Below are positions 32,357 to 43,000 of a stretch of DNA of 64,000 nucleotides, in pieces; the first letter of the stretch is position 1, and each line of letters starts with the position of its first letter. The notes below the pieces were generated by a model. It saw nothing but the letters and a program-made list of their open reading frames with translations. It made no database searches and was not told the DNA's origin. The DNA comes from JAKANT01 sp035502095 (GTDB lineage: Bacteria > Pseudomonadota > Gammaproteobacteria > Burkholderiales > Burkholderiaceae_F): the NCBI GenBank assembly GCA_035502095.1, contig DATJUX010000022.1:183369-247368 (forward strand). The letters run 5' to 3'. The position numbers were made by a program, and so were the translations under genes.

Positions 32357-32907
32357 TGAAGATGAACGACATGTCCGTCCAGCCGAACGAGGCGGCGGCG
32401 CGCATCGAGCGCCTCGCCTCGGAGCTCGGACGCGGACTGCTCGACAATTCGATGGTGCTCGCGACCGCCGAGTCGTGCACGGCGGGCGGCGTCGCCTATG
32501 CGATCACCATCCAGTCCGGGTCAAGCGCCTGGTTCGATCGTGGCTTCGTCACGTATTCGAACGAGTCGAAGGTGCAGCAGCTCGGCGTCTCGCCGGCCTA
32601 CCTGCGCGACTTCGGCGCCGTCAGCGAGCCGGTCGCGCGGCAGATGGCGCTCGGGGCACTGACCCACGGCACGGCCCAGATCGGGATCGCCGTCACCGGG
32701 ATCGCCGGCCCCGACGGCGGGTCGACTGAAAAGCCGGTCGGCACCGTCTGCTTTGGCTGGGCGATCCGGCGCGATCCGGGAGCGGCGCCATGGGTGCAGA
32801 CGGCAACCCGGCACTTCGAGGGCGACCGCGCGGCGGTCCGCACTCAGGCTATCGTCACGGCTCTCGAAGAGACCGTATCCCTGCTGCGGCAACGCCGCGA
32901 CGTCTGA
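32356..32907 (+). CDS. pncC: CinA family protein / nicotinamide-nucleotide amidohydrolase
   Basis: The 183-residue protein is the stand-alone C-terminal domain of CinA, which deamidates nicotinamide mononucleotide for NAD recycling. LATAESCTAGGVAYAITIQSG contains the catalytic Ser region near residue 40, FDRGFVTYSNESKVQQLGV follows, and GIAGPDGGSTEKPVGTVCFGW is the family signature. The ATG at 32356 shares its A with the pgpA stop. It ends the riboflavin/thiamine super-operon. Confidence 0.93.
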   Translation: MKMNDMSVQPNEAAARIERLASELGRGLLDNSMVLATAESCTAGGVAYAITIQSGSSAWFDRGFVTYSNESKVQQLGVSPAYLRDFGAVSEPVARQMALGALTHGTAQIGIAVTGIAGPDGGSTEKPVGTVCFGWAIRRDPGAAPWVQTATRHFEGDRAAVRTQAIVTALEETVSLLRQRRDV

Positions 32908-33244
32908 GTCGGTGGATAGCCGGGCGGCGGCACGTTCCGTCGGGAACACGGCGCGGCGCCTCCGGGTCTTGGTGCAATTTCCGGATCGCAGACAAGTGCG
33001 CATTTCCCGTGGCGTCGGCCATGGACTGATTTCGTTGCAATGTGCGATCCGCCGTTCGTCGCGAACACTGCCCCCGTTTATTGCCGTCTGACAGCGATCA
33101 GATGTGTCACGACGTTCGACGTAACCGGATCATGCGATCTCTCTACCGTGGGCGCGAAGCGCCGGCGCATCACATAATCGCTTGCGTGGCATAGGTGAAC
33201 ATGCAGTGGTGTTCACTGCGTGACCGCTCCGGTCTTCCGTAAGC
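32908..33244. other. Non-coding stretch between pncC and the receiver-like gene
   Basis: No convincing gene is visible in these 337 bp; short frames on both strands lack ribosome binding sites and family features. Near the end are a CATAAT hexamer (33173-33178) that could be a -10 element and a perfect inverted repeat at 33195-33216, listed separately. No terminator-like hairpin with a U-run was found after pncC. Confidence 0.5.
33195..33216. repeat. Inverted repeat, possible operator of the receiver-like gene
   Basis: GTGAACA (33195-33201) and TGTTCAC (33210-33216) are exact inverted copies with an eight-base spacer, symmetric over 22 bp, and lie just after a CATAAT hexamer and 29 bp before the next gene. 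This is the size of a dimeric repressor site. Confidence 0.45.
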
Positions 33245-33685
33245 GTGCTTGCCCTGGGGTCGTCGATGTCGCCGTTCGGATCGCCGCCGCGACTGCGTCT
33301 TGCTCTGATCTTCTTCACCGAAGAAGACATGGTGATCGCACGCGAACTCGTGCGCACGATGCACTCGGAGCTGCTGCCGTGGGTCGTGGTCGAACGGCCG
33401 CCGTTCGAGGCCGTGCTGTTCGGGCGCGGTCCGCGCGCGGCGGATCCTGACGAACTGGCGATCATGCGGCTGAGTTCCGACGCCGAGCGTTTCGCGCGCC
33501 GGTCCTACGGCGACGCCATGCCCCCGATCGCAATGCGCAAACCGCTGCAGCCGGCACACCTGAAAATGGTGCTCGAAATGGGCGCGGCGAGCCTGATTCC
33601 GGAGCACATCGCGCGGCTCTCCCCGCAGACCCGGCCGCGCATCAGCGCCTTCCCGTACAACACGCGCCCGCTGGTCGTCCGCTGA
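33245..33685 (+). CDS. Receiver-like hypothetical protein lacking a phosphoacceptor Asp
   Basis: The 146-residue protein (from GTG 33245; ATG 33266 is the alternative) has the outline of a CheY-like receiver: LRLALIFFTEEDMVIARELV as first strand and helix, PFEAVLFGRG where the phosphoacceptor strand should be, and PPIAMRKPLQPAHLKMVLE, which matches the last strand with its conserved Lys-Pro and helix 5. The acidic pair after the first strand is partly kept (EED), but no Asp stands at the phosphorylation position. So it may be a phosphorylation-independent pseudo-receiver. The call is from pattern only. It is transcribed alone. Confidence 0.55.
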   Translation: MLALGSSMSPFGSPPRLRLALIFFTEEDMVIARELVRTMHSELLPWVVVERPPFEAVLFGRGPRAADPDELAIMRLSSDAERFARRSYGDAMPPIAMRKPLQPAHLKMVLEMGAASLIPEHIARLSPQTRPRISAFPYNTRPLVVR

Positions 33686-33762
33686 GGCTGCCGCGGCGCT
33701 CTGCGCCGCACTCCGCGCCTCGGGTAGCCTTGCGGGTTACCGCGGTTCCGGGGAGTGCGTCG

Positions 33763-35079
33763 ATGCCCGTCGAGGTTTTCATTCTGCTCGGCTTGATCCT
33801 GATCAATGGCATCTTTGCCATGTCTGAGATCGCGCTGGTCACGGCGCGCAAGACGAGGCTCCAGGTGCTCGTGGACCAGGGCGACCGCGGGGCGCAGGCG
33901 GCACTGGACCTGAACGAGGAGCCCACGCGGTTCCTTTCGACGATCCAGGTAGGCATCACCTCGATCGGCATCCTGTCGGGGATCGTCGGCGAGGCGGCGT
34001 TCGCCGAGCCACTGACCCAATGGCTGGGGAGCCTTGGCGTCGACGGACACGCGGCGCGGATCGGGGCGACTGCGTTCGTGGTGGTGATCGTCACTTACTT
34101 TTCGATCGTGCTCGGCGAACTGGTCCCCAAGCGGCTCGGCCAGATCGCCGCCGAGTCGGTGGCGCGCCGCATGGCACTGCCGATCCGCGGCCTTTCCATC
34201 GCCACCAAGCCGTTCGTCCGCCTGCTTTCGAGTTCCACCGACCTGATCCTGAAGATCTTCGGTGCCGGTTCCGATTCCGTGCAGCCGGTCACCGAGGAGG
34301 AGATCCACGCCCTCATCGAGGAGGGCTCGGAGTCGGGCGTGATCGACGCGCAGGAACGTGCGATGGTGCGCAACGTGTTCCGGCTCGATGACCGCCAGAT
34401 CGCATCGCTGATGACGCCGCGTTCGGGCATCGTCTACATCGACCTCGACGACGGTCCCGACGAGAACCTGAGGACGGTCACGGACTCGGAGCACTCGCGC
34501 TTCCCGGTCGTGCGCGGGGGCCTGCGCGAGATCGTGGGTGTACTGAGCGCGCGCCACATGCTTCAGCAGCTGGCGCGCGGCGAGAAGCCGAACTTCAGCA
34601 GCGGCGTCCAGCCTCCGCTCTACGTGCCGGAGTCGCTGACCGGCATGGAACTGCTGGAGAACTTCCGCTCCTCGTCGGCGCACATGGCCGTCGTCGTCGA
34701 CGAATACGGCGAGATCCAGGGACTGGTCACGCCGCAGGATCTGCTCGAGGCGATCGCGGGCGAATTCAAGACCCCGAGCGTCGAGGATGCGTGGGCGATC
34801 CAGCGCGCGGACGGGTCGTGGCTGCTCGACGGACTGATCCCGATTCCCGAGCTGAAAGACCGGCTCGACTTCGCGCGCGTCCCGGAAGAGGAGCACGGCA
34901 GGTACAACACCCTCTCGGGCATGCTGATGCTGCTCCTCGGTCGCCTGCCGCACACGACCGACGTGGTCGATTGGGAGGGCTGGCGTTTCGAGATCGTCGA
35001 CATGGACGGGCGCCGCATCGACAAGGTGCTCGCGGTGAAGTTGCCCAAGCCGCCCGCGGAGGACGCGGAGAGCGACTGA
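33763..35079 (+). CDS. Hemolysin family / CNNM-CBS-CorC_HlyC transporter-like protein
   Basis: The 438-residue protein has an N-terminal CNNM (DUF21) membrane domain of about 190 residues (VFILLGLILINGIFAMSEIALV; TAFVVVIVTYFSIVLGELVPKRL), a pair of CBS domains (about 210-335; SLMTPRSGIVYIDLDD and MAVVVDEYGEIQGLVTPQDLLEAI), and a C-terminal CorC_HlyC transporter-associated domain (ADGSWLLDGLIPIPELKDRL). Members take part in magnesium, cobalt or sodium transport; they are not toxins despite the name. GGGAG lies seven bases before ATG 33763. It is convergent with pyrF. Confidence 0.94.
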   Translation: MPVEVFILLGLILINGIFAMSEIALVTARKTRLQVLVDQGDRGAQAALDLNEEPTRFLSTIQVGITSIGILSGIVGEAAFAEPLTQWLGSLGVDGHAARIGATAFVVVIVTYFSIVLGELVPKRLGQIAAESVARRMALPIRGLSIATKPFVRLLSSSTDLILKIFGAGSDSVQPVTEEEIHALIEEGSESGVIDAQERAMVRNVFRLDDRQIASLMTPRSGIVYIDLDDGPDENLRTVTDSEHSRFPVVRGGLREIVGVLSARHMLQQLARGEKPNFSSGVQPPLYVPESLTGMELLENFRSSSAHMAVVVDEYGEIQGLVTPQDLLEAIAGEFKTPSVEDAWAIQRADGSWLLDGLIPIPELKDRLDFARVPEEEHGRYNTLSGMLMLLLGRLPHTTDVVDWEGWRFEIVDMDGRRIDKVLAVKLPKPPAEDAESD

Positions 35080-35129
35080 CGGGCACGCGCGGCTCCGGCG
35101 GCGCGAAGCTAGCGCCTCGCGAAATCCGC

Positions 35130-36020
35130 CTACGCCCCACCGCTCCGCAGGGGCGGGGGAATTCGAGCAGCGTGGCCTTCGGCCTTGGCTGAAGGATTGG
35201 ATCGCAGCTTGCGGAAGCGGTTGATCTCGTCGCGTGTACGTTGCGCGACCCGACGTGCCTGCGCGGCGAAGTCCTCGGCGCGACTGGCGTAGAGGATGGC
35301 GCGCGAGGAGTTGATGATCAACCCCGTGCCGTCAGCGGTCTGGCCCGCCTCGACGCTTGCCTGGACGTCCCCGCCTTGCGCGCCGATGCCCGGCACCAGC
35401 AAGGCAAGATCGTCCGCGATCGCCCTGACGCGCGCCAGTTCGGCGGGGTACGTGGCGCCGACGACGAGTCCGAGCTGGCCGTTGGTCGACCAGCGCGTCG
35501 CCAGCCGGGCGACGTGCTCGTAGACCTTGCCGCCGGCAACGTCAAGCATCTGGAAGTCGTCGCCGCCCGCGTTGCTGGTGCGGCAGAGCAGGAACACGCC
35601 GCGTTCCGCATACTCGAGGAACGGCTGGATCGAGTCGTACCCCATGAAAGGCGAGAGCGTGACCGCGTCGGCGCCGTACCGCTCGAAGACCTCGCGCGCG
35701 TAGTGCTGCGCGGTGGCGCCGATGTCGCCGCGCTTGGCGTCGAGAATGACGGGAACACGCGGATACGTCGCCTTGATGTAGGCGATCAGTTCGGCCAGCT
35801 GCTCTTCGGCGGCGCTGCTCGCGAAGTAGGCGATCTGCGGCTTGAACGCACACGCAAGGTCGGCCGTCGCGTCGACGATCGCGCGGCAGAACGCATAGAT
35901 CGCGTCGTCGCGCACGCGCAGGTGAGCCGGGAAGCGTGCCGGATCCGGGTCGAGGCCGACACAGAGCAGGCTGTCCGCGTCGCGCCACTGTGTGGCAAGC
36001 CGATGGCTGAAGAGTTCCAC
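35130..36020 (-). CDS. pyrF: Orotidine 5'-phosphate decarboxylase (type 2)
   Basis: The 296-residue enzyme makes UMP from OMP. LCVGLDPDP near residue 19, AFKPQIAYF near 58, and the catalytic DAKRGD at 94-99 with K96 are intact; TLSPFMGYDSIQPFL and VPGIGAQGGDV bind phosphate. The sequence and length fit the long type 2 form. The start is GTG at 36020. The last 20 residues (EGHAARIPPPLRSGG) look like read-through into non-family sequence. On the minus strand TACAAT lies eight bases before the GTG, suggesting a very short or absent leader. It is divergent from the EamA gene. Confidence 0.95.
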   Translation of the reverse strand: MELFSHRLATQWRDADSLLCVGLDPDPARFPAHLRVRDDAIYAFCRAIVDATADLACAFKPQIAYFASSAAEEQLAELIAYIKATYPRVPVILDAKRGDIGATAQHYAREVFERYGADAVTLSPFMGYDSIQPFLEYAERGVFLLCRTSNAGGDDFQMLDVAGGKVYEHVARLATRWSTNGQLGLVVGATYPAELARVRAIADDLALLVPGIGAQGGDVQASVEAGQTADGTGLIINSSRAILYASRAEDFAAQARRVAQRTRDEINRFRKLRSNPSAKAEGHAARIPPPLRSGGA

Positions 36021-36100
36021 GACTGCGCATTGTAGGGAACGCCGCCGCTGCCGCGCGGGTGTCGTGTGTTACCTTGCGCGCCCTCCTTCATTGCACCTCG

Positions 36101-37015
36101 ATGAACCGCATCACCAAGCCGGACCTGATCCTGCTGGCCGGCTTGACGCTGGCCTGGGGGCTCAACTGGCCCGTCATGAAATATGGCGTGCAGGAACTGC
36201 CGCCGGTCCTGTTCCGCGTGATCTGCATCGCCGGCGGGCTGGTTGCGCTGTGGGCCTACGCCCGCCTCACCGGCGTGTCGCTCGCGGTCGAGAACGGACG
36301 CTGGGGCACGATCCTTCGGCTGGCGATACCGAACGCGATCATCTGGCATCTGCTGGTCGTGATCGGCCTGCGCCTGCTGCCGGCCGGCCGCTCGGCGATT
36401 CTCGGCTACACGATGCCGGTGTGGGTGGTGATCGCGGGACTCCTGTTCTTCCACGAGCGCCCGACTGCGCGCCAGGCGTTCGGCGTGTTGTCCGCGTTCA
36501 TCGGCATGGTGTTGCTGCTGTCGTCCGAGTTGGGCGTGATCGCCGGGCGCCCGCAGGCGACACTGCTGATCCTCGCTGCGGCCGCAGCCTGGGGTTACGG
36601 CACACACCTTCTGCGGCGCGAGCTGCGCGACATGCCGACGCTCGCGCTGACGTTTTGGATGCTCGCCATGACCCTGGTGGCGATGGTGATCTACACCACG
36701 TTGTTCGAACGCGGCGCATGGCGCATGCCGCACCCCGGCGAATGGGCAGCCATCGTCTACAACATGCTGCTGGCGATCGCGTTCTGCCACGCAGCCTGGT
36801 CGCACCTCGCCCGCACGCTGCCGCCGGTGGCAAGCAGCCTGTCGGTGATGATGATTCCCGTGCTCGGCGTCTTCTCGAGCGTATGGTTGCTCGGCGAAGC
36901 GCCGCTGTGGCAGGACTACGTCGCGCTTTTGCTGATCCTGATCGCGATGGCGGTGGTGTTGTTGCCGGCACGGCAGCCCGCCGCAGCGCCCGCGGCGCGG
37001 GCGAGCGGCGAATGA
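36101..37015 (+). CDS. EamA family (DMT superfamily) permease
   Basis: The 304-residue protein has ten predicted membrane helices in two EamA repeats: the first starts LILLAGLTLAWGLNWPVMKYG, the second LLILAAAAAWGYGTHLLRREL. The loop SAILGYTMPVWVVIAGLLFFHERPT is characteristic of the family between helices 4 and 5, and MMIPVLGVFSSVWLLGEAP of helices 9 and 10. Members export metabolites such as amino acids or purines; the substrate is unknown. ATG 36101 is chosen over 36059 by the family start. It ends 7 bp before the convergent chpA stop. Confidence 0.92.
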   Translation: MNRITKPDLILLAGLTLAWGLNWPVMKYGVQELPPVLFRVICIAGGLVALWAYARLTGVSLAVENGRWGTILRLAIPNAIIWHLLVVIGLRLLPAGRSAILGYTMPVWVVIAGLLFFHERPTARQAFGVLSAFIGMVLLLSSELGVIAGRPQATLLILAAAAAWGYGTHLLRRELRDMPTLALTFWMLAMTLVAMVIYTTLFERGAWRMPHPGEWAAIVYNMLLAIAFCHAAWSHLARTLPPVASSLSVMMIPVLGVFSSVWLLGEAPLWQDYVALLLILIAMAVVLLPARQPAAAPAARASGE

Positions 37016-37022
37016 CCCGGCT

Positions 37023-40000
37023 TCAAGCCGTCACGGGTGTGGTCAGAAGGCGCTTGATGTGCCCGAGCAGCTCTTCTTCCTGGTAAGGCTTGCCCAGGTA
37101 TTCGTTGACGCCGATTTCGAACGCCAGGCTGCGGTGCTTCTCGGCTGTGCGCGAGGTGATCATGATGATCGGGATCTCGCGCGTCGAGCTGCCGCTGCGG
37201 ATGTTGCGTGTCAGGTCGAAGCCGTCCATGCGCGGCATTTCGATGTCCACCAGCATGATGTCCGGTCGCGTGTCCTGCAGCTGGCGCAGCGCGTCGACGC
37301 CGTCCTTCGCCATCAGCACCTCGTAGCCGTTGCGTTCGAGCAGGCGCTGCGTGACGCGGCGCACCGTCAGGGAGTCGTCGACCACCATCACGACGGCCGG
37401 CGCATCGGCGCCCGAACTCGCGGCCTCCAGGCGTTCGCGTGCCCGGCGCGCTTCGTCCGAAGCGGCCTCGGGCGCCGTGTACGAAGGATGTGGCTCCGGC
37501 GCGCGTGCGATGAGCTGCACTGGGTTGATGATGAGCACGATCTCGCCGTTGCCGAGAATCGTGGCGCCGAGGATGCCCGCCAGGCGCGCGATCTGCTGGC
37601 CGACGTTCTTGACCACGACTTCCTGGTTGGTCGATATTTCGTCGACCGCGATGGCCAGCCGGTCATCGCCCGAGCGCAGGAGCACGACCGGCGTCTGCTT
37701 GGCGAGGTGGGGCACGATCTCTTCGCCCAGAAGCTGCGCGAGTGGACGCAGCACGACGTCGCCGATCGGCGCGAGCGTGACCTGCCCTTCCGCCAATGCA
37801 GGCAGGATCTGGGTCGGCTTGTAGCGCCGCACCTGCTCGACCATGCCCGCCGGAATTGCGTACCGGCGCCCGCCGATGCTCGCGAGCACGACTTGCGTCA
37901 CGGCCAGGGTGAGCGGCAGGTACAGCGTGAAGCGCGTGCCCTTGCCCGCCTCGCTGGCCACCGCAATCCGGCCACCGAACGACGACAGTTCGGACCGCAC
38001 GACGTCCATGCCGACGCCGCGGCCGGCGAGTTCGGTCACCTCGGTCGCGGTGGAGAAACCGGGCGCAAAAACGAGCTCCATCAGTTCTCGATCGCTCACC
38101 ACCTGGTGGCGGCCGATGAGGCCGCGCTCGACGCCGCGGGCCCGGATCCGGTCGAGCGCCAGGCCCGTGCCGTCGTCGGAGAACACGACGATGATTTCGT
38201 TGCCTTCCTGGCGGACCTCGATCTCGAGTTCACCCACCTCGCGTTTGCCGCCGGCGGCACGCTGCGCGGGCATCTCGAGTCCGTGCACGATCGCATTGCG
38301 GACCAGGTGCTCGAACGGGCCGCTCATGCGCTCGAGCACGCCGCGGTCGATCTCGGTAGTGCCGCCACGAATCTCGAGATTGACACGCTTGTCGAGTTCC
38401 TTCGCGGTCTGGCGTGCGACGCGATAGAGGCGCTCGGCGACGTTCGAAAACGGCACCAGGCGCACGCGCATCAACTGCTGCTGCAGGTCGCGCGTGAGGC
38501 GCGACTGCGAAGTGAGGTCCTGGTCGGCCATCTGCAGGCCCTTGAGCATGTTGCTCTGGACCATGGCGACGTCTTCCACCGACTCGGCGAGCAGGCGGGT
38601 CAGCTCCTGCAGGCGGGTGTAGCGGTCGAACTCCAGCGGGTCGAACGCGGCGGATTCCTTGGCGAGCTGGTCGGCACGCGCCTGGATCTGCGCATCGGCC
38701 TGGATCTCGACTTCGCGCAGCTGCGTGCGCAGACGCCCGATGTTTTCGGTCAGGTCCAGCAGCGCGCCCTTGAGTGTCCCCACTTCGTTCTCGAGCTTGG
38801 CGCGTGCGATCGAGACTTCACCCGCCTGGTCGACCAGCTTGTCGAGCACGTCGGCGCGCACGCGGATGAACGACACCGGCTGGGTGGCCGTCTGCGACGG
38901 CGCCGCAGGTTGCGCGGTAGGCATCACCGGTGCGGGTGCGGTCGCCTGCGCTTCGCGCGGGCTCTCGCTCTTCGCTTCATGGCGGACGCTCGCCAGCTCG
39001 ATCACCGGTGCCAGCGGCGCGCCGGGTTCGACCGGCTGCGGGGCGGCCGCCTTCGGTGCTTCGGGCGCCGCCGATACGGGCTCGGCGCCCGGACGCTGCA
39101 GGCGCTCGTAGAGCGCCATCGCATGGTCGTACTGGCTCTGCAGGTCCTCGATGATCACGTGCGGGACGTTGACGAGCTGCATCGCCGCTTCGATGCGCGT
39201 CTCCATCTCGTGCACCAGTTCGCCCAGCCGCATCGCGCCGGCCATCCGCGCGCTGCCTTTGGCCGTGTGCATCTGGCGCATCAGCTCGCGGGCCACCCCG
39301 CGATCGTTCGGGTTGGCCGCCAGGGCACGCAGGCCGCCGCCGATCGCGGGCAGCAGGTCGTGTGCTTCGGCAAGGAACACCGGCAGCAGATCCGGATCGA
39401 GCTCGTCGCGCACCGTGGACACGAACGCCTTCGGCTCGTCGTCGCTCGGCTCGGTCAGCACGACGACCGGAGCCGCCGAGGGCGTCGATGAAGCGGTCTG
39501 GCGCGCCAGCCATTCGTCGGCCTGCTCGTCGGTGACTGCCGGCGGGGGCACCGCCCGAGCCTTTGCGCGCGGCGGCGCCACGTTAATTTCTTCGACCGCG
39601 ATGGCGCTTGCGGCGCCGGGCGCACCGAGTCCGTCGTCGGACGCGGCGACTTCCGGCTCGGCTGCCCGCGGTGCCGGCTCGGCGCGCACCAGCGTCGGTT
39701 CGGCATGGGCTGGTCGCCCCGAGAGGTGGCGTATCTGCCGCAACACCTCCTGTACCGCCGCGACATCGCGCGGCGAGTCGGGCGGATAGATGCCGGCCGC
39801 GAACTGATGCAGCATGCCGCGCATGCGCTCGACGGCCAGCTCGAGCGCGTCGAACTGCGCGGCGCTCATCATCGGCGGCGCGAGATCGCCTCGGCGGCCG
39901 AGCTCGTGCATGAGGTCGTCGAGGACGTCCGCGATCGTCCAGACCGGCGTCAGTCCGACGGTTGCCGAGATCCCGGAAAGCGAATGCGCACGGCGCACCG

Positions 40001-43000
40001 TCGCGGCGTTCACGGCGCGCGTCGGCTCGAAGCGCCACTCGGCGATGTCCTGCGCCAGGGTGCGGATCGATTCGTCGGCTTCGTTGAGAAAGACCGAGTA
40101 GAGACCATGGCTGATCTCCACCGGGCCGATGCGCTTGATGTTTTCGTCGGCGTTGACGGCCTCGGGCATCGCAGAGGGCGGCGCCGCGACCGGTGCGGCC
40201 TCGATGCGCTCCTCCAGAACCGGCACGTCCTGAATCGCCTCCTCGAGAACCGGCACGTCGATGGCCTCGACCTCGATTACCGGAAGGGTATCCGCCGGCG
40301 CTGCTTCGACAACCGGCGGCGCGGCCACGGCCGGAGCTTCGATCGCGGGCGCGTCGATCGCCGCCGGCACTGCAACGGGCGGCGCGGGTTCCGCCGCAGG
40401 CGGCTTGACGACCGGCAGCTCGGGTGCTTGCGGCGCAACCGCCGCCGCCATCGGTGCGACGATCGTGGGTGTGATCAGGGTCGGTGCCGGGATCGTGATC
40501 AGATCGGCGCCCTGCGTCCCGGCTGGCAGCGCGGCGGGCGCGTCAGAAGTGGCCCCGCTGCCGGGCGATTTTGGCGGCGCCGTGCTCCCGTATTCGAATG
40601 GCGCGCCTTCGCGCACACGTTGGGCGGCGGCGACCAGCTCGTGCACGTCGACCGCGGCGCGCGGGTTGTTCGCCATCGCGCTGATCCAGTCGCGCATCAG
40701 GCGATGCGCGGCGGCGGCCAGCCGGATCAGGTCGTCGTTGGCGGGGCGCTCCTGAGCCAGCCAGAGGTTGAAGCATTGCTCGATCGCCCAAGCGCCTTCG
40801 CCGAACTGCTTCAGCCCGACCATGCGGCTCGAGCCCTTCAGCGTATGGAACGCGCGCCGCACCGTGGTCAGCGTGGAGTTGTCGTCGGGCGTCTTGCGCA
40901 AGGCGGCCAGCTGCGTCTCGATCGTCTCCAGGACCTCGTTCGCCTCCTCGACGAAGATGTCGTGCAGTTCGCGATCGGCCGCGGCATCGGTCTCGGGCAG
41001 GGGCGCAGTCGGCGCCGGAACGTCGGGCGCCGCCTGCGGTGCCAGCAGGCTCGCCAGATCGCGCGCCACGGACGGCTCGCGCAGGGCGGCAAACTGGGTC
41101 AGCAGGACCGCCGCACGCGCGATGCGATCCTTGAGCTTGGCATCGTCGAGCAGGTCGGCTTCGTTGGCCATCTGCGGCAGCAGGCGACTCAGGCCTTCGA
41201 GGGCGGCGCTGTCGCTGTTGTTGAGCACGAGGCGCTCGGCCATCGCCTGGGCGAGCTCGAGGTGCTGCGCGGAGGACGTTTCGATGTTCTCCGGCCGGCG
41301 CATGTCGGCCGCGCGCGGCTCGGGAATGCGCGCCGTGATCGTGTCTTCGGCATCGACGGCGGCGCCGGCAGTCTGATGGGTCAGGTCGGCGGAGAACACG
41401 CCGGTGGCCGGGTCGAAGCGGAACATGCCGCGCGGACGGTCGATGTCCTGGCCCATGCTCTCGATGAAGAATCCGACCGCGCCCAGATTGCCGGCGATGC
41501 GCGCGAACTCTTCAGGCCGCGCGGGCGCCTTGGGATCGGCAAACGCGCGGACGGAAGCCTGGACCGAGCGCAATGCGGCAACGGGTTCGTCGGCGCCGAG
41601 CACGGACAGCACACCGCACACCTGGTCGAACATCGGCGCGGTCGCTTCGAGTTCGCCGCGTTCCGCCGGATTGCGGAAGAACCGGTCGAGCCGCTGCTCG
41701 ATCTCGCGCAGCTGCGCCTGCGTCTCGACAACCACGGTGCCCATCGTGAGGCGGTCCTGCGCCTTGCGCGCAAGGTCCGACAGCCAGGGCGCGGAATCGG
41801 GCAGGGTCTTGCCGGCGTAGGCAGCCTGCAGACGTTCGATGACCGCCTGCCCGCGCTGCGCGTACTCGTCGTCGGTGTGCGGCAACTGCTCGACGCCGAT
41901 TTCGACGAACAGGAGCGCGGAGGCGACCTCGAGGCCAAGCGTGTCGCGCACGTTGCTGGCGAGGCGAGCGTATTCCCGCGTCGCGCCGCCGATGGTCTCC
42001 AGGACCTTCTCGATGGCCTTCGCGTCCAGCCGCGCGGCGGCACCGCGCGCCTGGGTGATCACGGCGGTGAACTTCGCGCCGTCGTTGTTGGCCGCCGCGA
42101 CGCCCACGATCTGACCCCACAGGGTCTTGGCCTGTGTCAACGCCTCCTTGACGAGGCGCATCGACTCCGCATCGAGGGTCGTGAGCGTCGGGCGTTCGAA
42201 GTCGGGCGTGATCAGCGCGGACAGGCCGTACAGGCGCTTGATCTCGGCGACGCGGTGAACGCCGTCATCGGCGCGGCCGACGTAGTACAGCGTGTCGATC
42301 ATCAAGCGTTCGGCCACCGCCGCTCCGCCGTCGATCAGGCGCCGCAGCTGCAGGTTCAACCGGGCCAGCACGCGCTTTAGATCGGTGTCGACCACGAGCT
42401 GGCGCGCCGCAAGGGCCTCGAGCAGCCCGCGCACCACCCACCAGAAGCTGCGGGTCAGGCCACGCAGGGGAAGCTGCTCGATGTCGGCGAGCGCGTCGCG
42501 CATCTGTGCGCGTGAGCGTGCGTTCTCGACGTCGCGCAGGAAGCCCAGCAGCCCTTCCTCGAAGCGCACCCGGCGGACGCGCAGCTGGTCCGACGTGAGC
42601 GGGCGCGACTCGAGGCGATGGAACGCCGGCCGCCGGGTCAGGTCGGGAAACACCAGGTCGGCCGGGTGAACGCGCGGCGCCTGGTTGAGCGTCAGGATGT
42701 CGCGGTAGTAGGGGAACAGCCGGATCGGCTGGTTGGGTCGGCCCGACAGGACCCCTTCGAGGTAGGCGACGACCGCGGACGCAACGGTCTCGACGGCCCG
42801 CACGGCCGATGGGCCGCACTCCTTCGGGTCGTTCTCCCACCGGCGGAACAGCTGCTCGAGCGCTTCGGTGACCAGGGCGACGCCGCGCAGGTCGAGCAGT
42901 TGCAGCGCGCCGTTGGCCTGGTGCACCTGGCTTGCCGCATTGCGCAGGCTCTCGAGGTCCTGCTTGGATCCAAGGAACACCTTGATGCCGTTGACCGCCT

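Noticed and set aside
37059..42380. Plus-strand open frames of about 810 and 891 codons opposite chpA
   Set aside because: The translations are Arg/His/Gln-rich without domains and mirror the codon bias of chpA. They are shadows of the kinase gene.
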